Notes under the pieces: model-generated
Databases searched by the model: none
What the model was told of the DNA's origin: nothing
The model's input: the letters and a program-made list of their open reading frames with translations, nothing else
DNA from: Agrobacterium vitis
GTDB lineage: Bacteria; Pseudomonadota; Alphaproteobacteria; Rhizobiales; Rhizobiaceae
NCBI RefSeq assembly: GCF_013426735.1
Contig: NZ_AP023274.1
Span: forward strand, 62,001 to 126,000
Length of the DNA stretch: 64,000 bases
Direction: 5' to 3'
In this document: one piece after another, positions 26,773 through 34,879 of the stretch
Position numbering within the stretch: position 1 is the first letter of the stretch
Layout of the letters: each line of letters starts with the position of its first letter
Program-made: the position numbers and the translations under genes

Positions 26773-26794
26773 ATTATTGCATCTACGCATTAAT
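26773..26794. promoter_or_regulatory. Lrp-type operator candidate in the divergent promoter
   Basis: ATTATTGC-ATCTAC-GCATTAAT forms an inverted repeat with one mismatch, AT-rich in the arms as expected for Lrp/AsnC sites. It lies between the dehydrogenase start (26712) and the Lrp start (26816), where local Lrp regulators usually bind. Confidence 0.5.
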
Positions 26795-26815
26795 CCTGCT
26801 TTCTAAGCAGCTAAG

Positions 26816-27319
26816 ATGCCCAATTCCTGCGAGAACTTTAAAATGAACCTTGATCGGTTTGACGCACGACTGCTCACCATCATGCAAAAAAACAATCGGA
26901 ACAGCAGCGAAGAGCTGGCAGCCATGGTTGGCCTTTCAGCCACAGCCATTCAGCGCCGTCTGAAGCGATTGCGAGAAAAGGGGGTGATCGAGGCAGATGT
27001 TTCGATCGTGAAGCCGAGAGCGGTCGGTCGCCCGATCGCGATGCTCGTGCTTGTGTCACTGGAGCGAGAGAGAGCTGACATCGTCGACCGCTTCAAACAG
27101 TCGATCCGCCAGACGCAGGAGGTGATGAATGGTTACTATGTCACCGGCGATTCCGACTTCGTTCTCATCGTGACTGCGCAAAGCATGGAAGACTACGAAG
27201 CGTTTACCCGGAAATTCTTCTACGAGAATCCGGACATCAAGGGCTTCAAGACGATGGTCGTAATGGACAGGGTGAAAGCCGGGTTCTCGGTGCCTATCGA
27301 TGCAGATGACTTTTCGTGA
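26816..27319 (+). CDS. Lrp/AsnC-family transcriptional regulator
   Basis: The 167-residue protein has an N-terminal helix-turn-helix (LDRFDARLLTIMQKNNRNSS, then LAAMVGLSATAIQRRLKRLREKGVI) and a C-terminal ligand-binding domain with GYYVTGDSDFVLIV. It likely senses an amino acid or amine and controls the divergent catabolic operon. The ATG at 26843 would remove nine residues and is an equally possible start, since neither has a strong ribosome site. Confidence 0.88.
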   Translation: MPNSCENFKMNLDRFDARLLTIMQKNNRNSSEELAAMVGLSATAIQRRLKRLREKGVIEADVSIVKPRAVGRPIAMLVLVSLERERADIVDRFKQSIRQTQEVMNGYYVTGDSDFVLIVTAQSMEDYEAFTRKFFYENPDIKGFKTMVVMDRVKAGFSVPIDADDFS

Positions 27320-27402
27320 AACAAGTGCCCTTGAGATAAGTCAAGTCAAAGGTTGAGCACAAATTGATGCCAGACAGATCTGGTCAAAAGTGACAGCCGT
27401 CG

Positions 27403-27424
27403 CCTTGAAGGGATGTGAACCTTC
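27403..27424. repeat. 22-nt palindromic repeat, copy 1
   Basis: The same 22 bases recur at 40072-40093. The core GAAGGGATGTGAACCTTC is a 5-bp stem with a loop. Reversed, it resembles a tRNA T-arm (GGTTC then ATCC), but no tRNA surrounds either copy. Copy 2 abuts an IS110-family remnant, whose relatives often use palindromic repeats as targets. Confidence 0.45.
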
Positions 27425-27502
27425 AACCCGTCTTTTATGAGACAACGATTTTGTCTAACTCATTGTATTTGCGAATTCAGGCAGTCTGGTGCAATCGGAC
27501 TT

Positions 27503-28307
27503 CTACAAATCCGGATGGCGATTGACGTCCTTGTAGAGCAGGTAGCGAAAGCGTCCCGGGCCGCCGGCATAACAGGCCTGAGGGCAGAACGAGCGGAGCC
27601 ACATATAGTCCCCGGCCTCGACCTCCACCCAATCCTCGTTCAAGCGATAGACGGCCTTGCCCTCGAGCACATAGAGCCCATGTTCCATGAAGGGAATGAT
27701 GGCGCCCGGCTCGAAGGTGACGATGTTGAGGTGCATGTCTTAGCGAACGTCGGACGGATCGATGAACCGGGTGGTTGCCCAGCGGCCGTCGGTATCGGGC
27801 ATAGCATGCATCACGCAATCGTCTTCATGGGTGAAGATGGCCGGTGGCAGTTCCAGGCCATCCACGACCTTGACCGCCTTTCGGACCCAGTGAAAACCGG
27901 ATCGGCGCAGCGCTCTCGTTGCTGAAAGCCCATTTCGCTGCAGGAGGCAAATAGACAAACGATCCGGCACGTATTGGATAGTCGTTCCCGTCATAGGTAA
28001 TTATACCCTCGCCCTCGACGACAAAGATCGCCGCCGATGCACTTGCGTCCGGCTCCGGCCTGACGCTGCCCCCACCGGGCTCCACCGCCATGATATATTG
28101 GGCGAAGGTTTTGGCAAAGCCGCTCATCGGTCTCGCGATGACCCAGGCTCTGATTTCCTCCCAATGCGCAAGGACGCTGGTGACGATGTCGCTCATCACC
28201 GTCTTCGGGATCACCGCATAGGCTGTCTTGAAGACGGCCTTGCTGGAGAGGGTCTGAGTCTGCGGCGGAAGGCCGCCAACCTGCGAAAAATACGGATTTC
28301 TGCTCAT
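27503..28307 (-). pseudogene. allE: (S)-ureidoglycine aminohydrolase-like bicupin, broken
   Basis: From ATG 28307 the frame gives SSKAVFKTAYAVIPKTVMSD, FAQYIMAVEPGGGS and IFVVEGEGIITYDG, with the first cupin ending in WAFSNESAAPIRF. A single extra T near 27900 (TTTT where the frame needs TTT) shifts the frame. The rest continues as HWVRKAV and DDCVMHAMPDTDGRW up to DPSDVR, then hits TAA at 27740-27742, then MHLNIVTFEPGAIIPFMEHG through the second cupin. The intact enzyme deaminates ureidoglycine in purine breakdown. The two lesions indicate loss of function. It overlaps the upstream reductase gene by ATGA. Confidence 0.8.
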
Positions 28308-28966
28308 TCTGCCACCAACGTCTCAACGGCCTTGCGATTTTCCCATTCCTGAGGCGTCAGCATTTTGATATCGAACTGGTCACGGGTGCGGGCATAGGTA
28401 TGTCCTCCCATGCGTCCGACGGCGTCCATGATCTGCTGGTCGATATGCAGGTTCGACGCGTTGACCGCGTCGCTGCGCACGAACACGCCAACGACTTCAC
28501 CGAGAATGATCTCACGGGCCGGGCCGACCTGAAGCGTCGTATGGCGACGGCATTCCAGAGCCGCAGGAGCGGCCAGAATACGGGGGCTGCGCACCATCTG
28601 ACCGGGCACGGTCGCAAGACCCGCCTCTTCCATTTCGTCCACCTCGGGACCGAACTTGATGGCGCAGATTTCCATCTGCTCGACCAGCGCATTATCGCAG
28701 ATATGGACCGTGAACTCGCCAGTCTCACGGATATTGCGGGCGGTATCCTTGAAGCGCATATCGGAATAGTTCTCGACACCGATCGCGACGATCGCCGGAT
28801 CGTGGGTCAGGACGTTGAAGAAGCTGAAAGGGCCAGCGTTGGGTATCCCGTCCTTGCTCACCGTAGTTACCAGCGCAATCGGGCGCGGGATCACGGTTCC
28901 GATCAGGAGCTTGTAACGCTCCCGCTCATTGAGCTTGGCGAAATCAAAATGGGTGTGGTCGGTCAT
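28304..28966 (-). CDS. Flavin reductase-like (split-barrel FMN) protein
   Basis: The 220-residue protein has the flavin reductase-like fold: YKLLIGTVIPRPIALVTTVSKDGIPNAGPFSFFNVLTHDP, then FTVHICDNALVEQM and the C-terminal GGHTYARTRDQF. The PRPIALVTT pattern is typical of DIM6/NTAB-type FMN-binding oxidoreductases. Its ATG at 28966 lies one base after the stop of the M24 gene, so the two are translationally coupled. It may supply reduced flavin or act on the operon's substrate; no oxygenase partner is adjacent. Confidence 0.8.
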   Translation of the reverse strand: MTDHTHFDFAKLNERERYKLLIGTVIPRPIALVTTVSKDGIPNAGPFSFFNVLTHDPAIVAIGVENYSDMRFKDTARNIRETGEFTVHICDNALVEQMEICAIKFGPEVDEMEEAGLATVPGQMVRSPRILAAPAALECRRHTTLQVGPAREIILGEVVGVFVRSDAVNASNLHIDQQIMDAVGRMGGHTYARTRDQFDIKMLTPQEWENRKAVETLVAE

Positions 28967-28967
28967 A

Positions 28968-30392
28968 TCAGGCCTCGGCAGCAATGCGGTGCGTTTCAAG
29001 CGGAGTGTGGCGGGAGAGGTTCTCAAACCCATCCCTGGTGACAACATACATGTCACCGACGTTGCAGCCAGCAGACATTGGCTCAAGCCACTGGGTGTGC
29101 AGCACGAATACCATGCCCTCTTCCATCCGGTCGTAATTGTGCGAGGAGATGTTGAAGCTGTTCTGCCCGCCGGCCATGCCAACGGAATGACCGAGATTAG
29201 GGTTATGCGGGCCATGGGTTGCCGGGTAGACATGCATCAGGGTGCGGCCCTGCGCCTCCCAATCGATGTTCTTGACATACTGGCGCGGGATCAGCCGCGC
29301 ACTGCCATCCTCCATCGGCGCCCAGTTGTAAGGCATGGTGCGCGCTTCCGGAGAAGACAGCATGCCGCGCTCGATCATCGGCTCGAAGGCTGCATTGTTG
29401 ACATCGCGCATCAGCACGCCCGGGCGGATCAGCTTTTCCGCCCGCTTCACACCTTCGGTGCAGGCGGCGAGCACGTCTCCCTGCCGCTTGGTGATGTCAC
29501 CAACGGCAATCATACGGGCGGCCTGGGCCGTGTAGCCGCGATAGGTGATGTTGGAGACATAGAGATTGATGAGATCACCCGGTCGAACGACATGGCCATA
29601 GGGCTTGCCGCAATGGGTGCCGAACTCGTTGATGCCGATCTGGTAGCCATCACCGGTTTCACCGCCGAAGGAAAGCTGTGCCTGGGTGAAGGCAGCATAA
29701 ATCTCATGGTCGGTCACGCCGGGTTTTGCTACATGATAGGCCGCCTGCGTGGCGATGCTGACAAGCTGGGCCGCGGCTCGGAACATCTCGATTTCGCGCG
29801 GCGAGCGCACTTTCTGCATCCGGTCGAGAATGGCATTGTCCGCAACGAACTTGGTTTTGGGCATCAGCTCGTCGAGGGCAGCCCAAAATGTGAGAGACGT
29901 GCGGTCACCGATCCGGCCAATCTGCGTCTTCGCGAGGCCCATGCCGGCCAGCAGTTCGGCGCATTTCTCCGCCGTTTTGATGACACTGTCGCCCGGACGG
30001 TCCGCATATTCTCGGCCGATCGGGCCAATCTGCCAGACTTCTTCGACTAGAACCGGTTCGCCGCCTGGCGGCAGAAGCACGGATTGGGTGAAGAACGACA
30101 AAAGCGTCAGCGGCTTGTCGGCATCCGTCGGGATGATCAGCACGCCCTCGCGCATCCAGTCGCAAATGTAGCGCAGATAGTGGTTGGACGTGTGGAACCA
30201 GCCGACGCCGCCGGTATGGACGATCAGCGCGTCATGCCCGGCCTCGACCGCCTGGCGGCGGATCCGCCGCAGACGGTCCTCGAATTCCTCGACCGGCAAA
30301 GGCAGCGGTGCGGAAAATTCGAAATCCGGCTGGAAATCGGCGAGCAGCGATCCGATACGGTAGGCGCCGGCCCTGGTGGGATGTATGGTCAT
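28968..30392 (-). CDS. M24 (creatinase/Xaa-Pro peptidase) fold protein lacking most metal ligands
   Basis: The 474-residue protein has an N-terminal creatinase-like domain (EEFEDRLRRIRRQAVEAGHDALIV) and a pita-bread C-terminal domain (VRSPREIEMFRAAAQLVS, KPGVTDHEIYAAF). Aligned to M24 peptidases, the two Asp ligands are Val and Gln (in the GDLIN to AQAAR segment), the first Glu is His (in GMVFVLHTQ) and the last Glu is Arg (VVTRDG). Only the His in LGHSVGM remains. It cannot be a standard metallopeptidase; a metal-free hydrolase like creatinase, or a C-N or C-S lyase, is possible. It lies in a polyamine-type transporter operon. Confidence 0.78.
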   Translation of the reverse strand: MTIHPTRAGAYRIGSLLADFQPDFEFSAPLPLPVEEFEDRLRRIRRQAVEAGHDALIVHTGGVGWFHTSNHYLRYICDWMREGVLIIPTDADKPLTLLSFFTQSVLLPPGGEPVLVEEVWQIGPIGREYADRPGDSVIKTAEKCAELLAGMGLAKTQIGRIGDRTSLTFWAALDELMPKTKFVADNAILDRMQKVRSPREIEMFRAAAQLVSIATQAAYHVAKPGVTDHEIYAAFTQAQLSFGGETGDGYQIGINEFGTHCGKPYGHVVRPGDLINLYVSNITYRGYTAQAARMIAVGDITKRQGDVLAACTEGVKRAEKLIRPGVLMRDVNNAAFEPMIERGMLSSPEARTMPYNWAPMEDGSARLIPRQYVKNIDWEAQGRTLMHVYPATHGPHNPNLGHSVGMAGGQNSFNISSHNYDRMEEGMVFVLHTQWLEPMSAGCNVGDMYVVTRDGFENLSRHTPLETHRIAAEA

Positions 30393-30426
30393 GAGGTATT
30401 CCTTCCAGAAGTATTCTTTCTAAGGG

Positions 30427-31248
30427 TCAGGCTTGCCGGGAGGGCGCCAGCACCCGCCTTGCGACCAGCATCACCACCAGGGTCAGCCCGATCAGAATGC
30501 CGGACATCGCCGCGACCCGGACATCGAGCGACTCCTCGATCAATGCAAACATGCGAAGCGGCAGCACGGTCGTTTGCGCGTCGGCGAGAAAGAGCGAGAC
30601 GGAGACGTTGTCGAGGGACTGGATGAAGACGAGGAAGGCGCCAGCCAGAATACCTGATGTCAGCAGCGGCAGGATCACACGCAGGAGCGTCGTGTACCAG
30701 GTTGCACCCATCACGGTAGAAGCTTCAGCCAGCGACGGATTGATGCCTTGCGCGACAACGGAAGCGGCACGGTACATCAGTGGCCCGAAGACGACGACAT
30801 GGCCGACGACGGTGAGCCAGAGCGAAGGCTGGAAGCCGACGAAATTCGCCACGATCAGCGCTGCCAGGCCATACACAAGGCTTGGCAGGACAAGCGGGGC
30901 CAATAGAAACGGCTCCAGCGAATTGACCGTGCTGCGTCGCATCCGCGCCATGCCGATAGTGGCAGGCACGGCAAACAGCAGCGATCCGAGCACCGCGAGG
31001 CCTGCGATCTTCAGTGAATTGCCGGCGGCAATATGTTCGGTTCCTGAGCGGACGGGATCGATCAGCGCCTCATACCAGCGCAGAGAAAAACCCTCTGGCG
31101 GATATTTGAGCGTCTGGCCCGAGGTGAAGGACATGGTGATCGCAATGACAATGGGCGCCACCAGATAGATCAGGCTGAGACTGCCGAAGCCGAAAACAAA
31201 TGTCTTATAGAGAAGGGTCGGGATCGGATTTTCGCGATGATTATGCAT
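30427..31248 (-). CDS. Spermidine/putrescine-type ABC transporter permease (PotC-like)
   Basis: The protein of about 273 residues has six helices and the EAA loop (NPSLAEASTVMGATWYTTLLRVILPLLTSGILAG). The ATG at 31248 follows AGGAGG and overlaps the upstream permease gene by eight bases. It pairs with that permease. Confidence 0.85.
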   Translation of the reverse strand: MHNHRENPIPTLLYKTFVFGFGSLSLIYLVAPIVIAITMSFTSGQTLKYPPEGFSLRWYEALIDPVRSGTEHIAAGNSLKIAGLAVLGSLLFAVPATIGMARMRRSTVNSLEPFLLAPLVLPSLVYGLAALIVANFVGFQPSLWLTVVGHVVVFGPLMYRAASVVAQGINPSLAEASTVMGATWYTTLLRVILPLLTSGILAGAFLVFIQSLDNVSVSLFLADAQTTVLPLRMFALIEESLDVRVAAMSGILIGLTLVVMLVARRVLAPSRQA

Positions 31249-32068
31249 GGCCGACAAGCCTCCTGTGACGTGAAATCATGCTCATAGCGACAAGAAGGAT
31301 GCCGGTCGACAGAAGGAGGACAACGGCGATGGCAGAGGCCATCGGCCAATCGAACAACGTGCCGACCTCGCGGTAGATCAGCTGCGGCACATAGACGTTT
31401 CGCGCACCACCGATGACCGCCTGGGTAACGAAGGACGCACTGGTACTGGCAAATACAAGGATCCAGCCCGCCAGCAGACCGGGTAGCATCACTGGCAGGA
31501 GAACCGTCATGAAGATACGCCATGGCCCCGCGCCTGAAACCTGCGCCGCCTCGGTGAACTGCAACGGCGTGCGCGAGAGAATGGCAATCAAAGGCAAGAT
31601 GATCAAAGGTAGGTCGATCTGACACATGGCCATGACGAGACCGAGTTCGGTGGACAGCAGCGTGAACGGGCGGTCCGCGAGCCCAAGCGCGACAAATGCC
31701 TCGCTAATCGGTCCCTGTCGTCCAAGAATGACGATCCAGGCAAAGGTCCGAACCACATTGCTGGTCAGCATCGGAATAAGTGTCAGAAAGATGATGACCT
31801 GTCGCGCGGTCTTGCCACTGTGCCAATAGAAAAGCGCGATCGGAACACCGAGCAGGGTCGTGCTGGCAATGGTCTGGAGACCGAGCGTGGCGGTGTTGAC
31901 CAGAACACGGTAGTTAAATGCGTCGCCAAAAAACCGTGCGTAATTGTGGAGAGACAGTCCGTCGGGGCCGATGAAGCTGAATCCGACGAGAACGGCGAGC
32001 GGCGTCGCAAAGAACGCCACCGACAGCAGAAGCATCGGGACAACGTATGGGAAACCGCTCGCTTTCAT
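31241..32068 (-). CDS. Spermidine/putrescine-type ABC transporter permease (PotB-like)
   Basis: The 275-residue protein has six helices and the EAA loop (LQFTEAAQVSGAGPWRIFMTVLLPVMLPGLLAG). GAGGG lies seven bases before the ATG. It follows the binding protein by nine bases in a tight operon order: ATPase, binding protein, permease, permease. Confidence 0.87.
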   Translation of the reverse strand: MKASGFPYVVPMLLLSVAFFATPLAVLVGFSFIGPDGLSLHNYARFFGDAFNYRVLVNTATLGLQTIASTTLLGVPIALFYWHSGKTARQVIIFLTLIPMLTSNVVRTFAWIVILGRQGPISEAFVALGLADRPFTLLSTELGLVMAMCQIDLPLIILPLIAILSRTPLQFTEAAQVSGAGPWRIFMTVLLPVMLPGLLAGWILVFASTSASFVTQAVIGGARNVYVPQLIYREVGTLFDWPMASAIAVVLLLSTGILLVAMSMISRHRRLVGHA

Positions 32069-32077
32069 TGTGAACCC

Positions 32078-33118
32078 TCAACCGGCGACGAGAGCATCGA
32101 ACTGGCGGATCCATTCCGCACGGTTCTTGTTGATCGCCGCCCAGTCCGGATAGACCAGCGTTGCCAGCTGTTCACGCTTCACATAGGCCTCTATGCCCGG
32201 TGTAAGAGCGACCTCCTTATTGGTTGGGAACATCTCGGTCGGTGGCAGTTTCAGCTTGTCCTGAGCGGCCTTTGAGATGGCGGCGTCCAGATAGGCATAG
32301 GCTGCATCAATGTTCTTGGCGCCCTTGGTCAGATGGATATTGACGGGAGCTGCCGGAGAGCCGGTTTCCGGTTGCACGAACTCGGCTTTGAGGCCCATGG
32401 ACTTGAGGCGCGCAACATTGCCGGTCGAGCACATGAACACAGCGATTTCGCCCTGCTGGAACAAGGTCATCTGGTGGTTTGTGCTGGCGACGACGCCCTT
32501 GATCTGCTCGGGATTGTCCTTGAACAGTTTGAATACGGCGTCCATATCCGTCGGACCGTTCCCAAAAATCCTGGCGATTTCGGTATAGGCCATCACGCCG
32601 GTGTTGGAGGCGAAACCGGTCCAGGATACCAGGCCCTTATAAGCCGGGTTTTCGAACAGGTCGCGATAGCCCTTCGGAGCCGGCACCAGATCCGGGTTAT
32701 AAGCGATACCGTTGACTTCGACCGTCACGGTCGGGCCGTACTCGCCCTGGAATGCCGGATCGAGCATGCTCCAGTTCTTGAGCTTGGACGGATCGATCTT
32801 CTGAATGAGGTCGTTCTCGATGGCGACGGCCATCTGACCGGGCGACATCAGCAGGGTATCGTAAGGCGGGTTGCCGGGGCTTGCCATCACCTTCGCAAGC
32901 TGGTCCTGCGCCAAGGCGGGAGCGACCGTCAGGTCGAAACCGGCTTCCTTGACGAGCGGTGTCAGCACGGAGCGGTAGCCGTCCTCCCAGTTTCCGGGGA
33001 AGGTCGCGGCAACAGCCGTGCCACCAGCGGCGCGTACAGCAAAGGGCAGCGTGGCGGCCGCAGCCGCACCGGCGGCGAGCAGTCCGAAATGACGTCTTGT
33101 GATGTTGAAGTTTTGCAT
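32078..33118 (-). CDS. Tat-exported ABC transporter substrate-binding protein (PotD-like)
   Basis: The 346-residue protein starts with a twin-arginine signal (ITRRHFGLLAAGAAAAATL) ending near AVRA, then a type II binding fold of the spermidine/putrescine family (AATFPGNWEDGYRSVLTPLVKEAG, PYDTLLMSPGQMAVAIENDLIQKID, YGPTVTVEVNGIAYNPDLVP). Tat export suggests folding before export. ATG 33118 is six bases after AGAGGT; longer starts lack the signal at the right place. The ligand may be an amine or carboxylate used by the downstream enzymes. Confidence 0.85.
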   Translation of the reverse strand: MQNFNITRRHFGLLAAGAAAAATLPFAVRAAGGTAVAATFPGNWEDGYRSVLTPLVKEAGFDLTVAPALAQDQLAKVMASPGNPPYDTLLMSPGQMAVAIENDLIQKIDPSKLKNWSMLDPAFQGEYGPTVTVEVNGIAYNPDLVPAPKGYRDLFENPAYKGLVSWTGFASNTGVMAYTEIARIFGNGPTDMDAVFKLFKDNPEQIKGVVASTNHQMTLFQQGEIAVFMCSTGNVARLKSMGLKAEFVQPETGSPAAPVNIHLTKGAKNIDAAYAYLDAAISKAAQDKLKLPPTEMFPTNKEVALTPGIEAYVKREQLATLVYPDWAAINKNRAEWIRQFDALVAG

Positions 33119-33138
33119 CTGTTCACCTCTGTTGTTGT

Positions 33139-34254
33139 TCATTGACTGGATGCTTCCGGTTCGCTCGGAAAGGCGTGACACCTGGCGGTGTCGATCTCGG
33201 CAAAGAGTCGGGCTCCCGGCTCGGGAATGAAGGTGGAAGGGCTGCGGACCTGCGACGCGCGAAGGCCTGTCCCATCGTCAAGAAGAAGATCGTGGACCAG
33301 CGTCGGCCCAAGTGGCACGGATACGGTCACCCTGGCCGGCAAAGCAAAGTCACTCGGGCTGGCAGACAGGCGGACATCTTCGGGACGGAAGGTCATTGTC
33401 ACCTTGGAACCGATCGTAAAGTTCAGCCGACGCGGCAGAACAATGTCCTTGCCGTTCACCAGCGCAATGCTGGTTGCCTTTGCATCCAGGCGCTCCACCG
33501 TCCCATGCAGCACATTGGCCTGGCCAATGAAGGTGTTGACGAACAGTGACTTCGGGCGGTCATAAACGGCCATGGGCGTGTCGATCTGCTCGACATTGCC
33601 CTTGTTCATCAGCACGAGCCGACCGGCGAGGCTCTGGGCTTCTTCCTGGTCATGCGTCACGATCAGCGTCGTGATCCCGAGCGTCTTTTGTAAATGCAGA
33701 AGCTCGACCTGCAAATCGAAACGAAGCGCCCGGTCGAGCGCCCCGAACGGTTCGTCGAGCAGCAGAAGCGAGGGGCGTCCGGCAATGGCGCGGGCAACGG
33801 CGACGCGCTGCTGCTGGCCGCCGGACAGTTCACGCGGCAGGCGGTTGCCATAGTTCTTCAACTGTACGAGCGAAAGCATTTCCTCAACCCGTTGCCTGCG
33901 CTCAGCCCGCGGCACGTGCTGGCAGGCCAGCGGATAAGCGATGTTCTCGGCCACGGTCAGATGCGGAAACAGGGCGTAGTTCTGGAACACCATGCCGATG
34001 CCGCGGGACCTCGCGGACACGTTGGCGAGATCCTGGCCACCGAGTTGGATGGCCCCGCTCTTTGGTTGGATCAGCCCGGCGATGGCCCGCAGGACGGTGG
34101 ACTTGCCGCAGCCGCTTGGTCCGAGAAGCGCGACGATCTCGCCAGCCTCGACCTCAAACGTGATGTCGCTGATCGCGTTCTGCCCACCATAGCTGTGGGT
34201 CAGACCTTGGACGCTGAGCTGCTTGCCCTCCCCTGCCTTCGAGGCCTCTGCCAT
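33139..34254 (-). CDS. Spermidine/putrescine-type ABC transporter ATPase (PotA-like)
   Basis: The protein of about 371 residues has Walker A GPSGCGKST, signature LSGGQQQRVAVARAIAGRP, Walker B LLLLDEPFGALDRA, switch His in IVTHDQEEA, and a C-terminal TOBE domain (MTFRPEDVRL). It drives the two permeases downstream. ATG 34254 follows AAAGGGG; a frame reaching 34398 is possible but without a comparable site. Confidence 0.88.
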   Translation of the reverse strand: MAEASKAGEGKQLSVQGLTHSYGGQNAISDITFEVEAGEIVALLGPSGCGKSTVLRAIAGLIQPKSGAIQLGGQDLANVSARSRGIGMVFQNYALFPHLTVAENIAYPLACQHVPRAERRQRVEEMLSLVQLKNYGNRLPRELSGGQQQRVAVARAIAGRPSLLLLDEPFGALDRALRFDLQVELLHLQKTLGITTLIVTHDQEEAQSLAGRLVLMNKGNVEQIDTPMAVYDRPKSLFVNTFIGQANVLHGTVERLDAKATSIALVNGKDIVLPRRLNFTIGSKVTMTFRPEDVRLSASPSDFALPARVTVSVPLGPTLVHDLLLDDGTGLRASQVRSPSTFIPEPGARLFAEIDTARCHAFPSEPEASSQ

Positions 34255-34816
34255 GAATATCCCCTTTGGTTTCGCCGTGCCGTCAAAGCGCTCGGCGCGT
34301 GGCGGCACCAGGCGGAGATTTGGTCGGTCGACGATGATGGCTTCTCTTTCGGTCATGGCAGGAGAGCTGCAATCTGCATGCCAGTTTCCAAGATGCACAC
34401 AATTTATATCGGCAACACAATGTTTTTAAATATATATTTATGCTTTTAATATTTTAGAATAGATAATATAATATTTTACCGAAAGTTTTGTCGAAAATAA
34501 AAAATGTGCAACTTTCATCGACGTAGCTCACGCATTAGGCAATACTTGAGGCATAGATTGGGGAGTTTCTGGGGATTTTCCCGATGGAACCGCTGCAGAC
34601 CATTATCCCAAGCGGATGGGTAAGGCAAAAACAACCTGCAAACGCAGTAACTTAGTCAGGTGACCGTCAATGCATGCCCCGGACCGAGACGGGAGGTGGT
34701 TTTTTAATCAGACAACTTTCGAATATTTATGCGTATGTTCGTTCGGATATAGCAAGGGCGTTATCCGCCAAAAATAAGCATTTGAAAACAGTATATTAAG
34801 AAACCACTGCCCAGGA
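34255..34816. other. AT-rich divergent intergenic region
   Basis: About 0.56 kb separates the PotA-like gene from the sigma-54-type site at 34817. It holds a strongly AT-rich block (34400-34500), suitable for minus-strand promoters and for DNA bending, and no convincing gene. No clear enhancer-binding palindrome was found. Confidence 0.5.
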
Positions 34817-34832
34817 TGGCACGCCGATTGCA
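34817..34832 (+). promoter_or_regulatory. Sigma-54 (-24/-12) promoter
   Basis: TGGCAC, five bases, then TTGCA is an exact match to the sigma-54 consensus, with the GG and GC elements 12 bp apart. It ends 47 bp before the binding-protein ATG at 34880, so transcription would begin near 34843. This implies nitrogen- or activator-controlled expression through an enhancer-binding protein encoded elsewhere. Confidence 0.7.
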
Positions 34833-34879
34833 TCGATGTTGCGTAAATTCACTTCGACAAAAAGCGACAAGGGGATCAC

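Noticed and set aside
27403..27424. Possible tRNA gene or tRNA fragment from the GGTTC...ATCC T-arm-like sequence
   Set aside because: No acceptor, D or anticodon stems are found around either copy, and the conserved A58 is C. It is kept only as a repeat.
28929..30050. Long plus-strand frame of 373 codons
   Set aside because: It lies entirely antisense to the M24 gene, has no recognisable domain, and its composition is that of a complementary strand of a high-GC gene.
32333..33145. Plus-strand frame of 270 codons
   Set aside because: It is antisense to the Tat-exported binding protein, with no similarity of its own.
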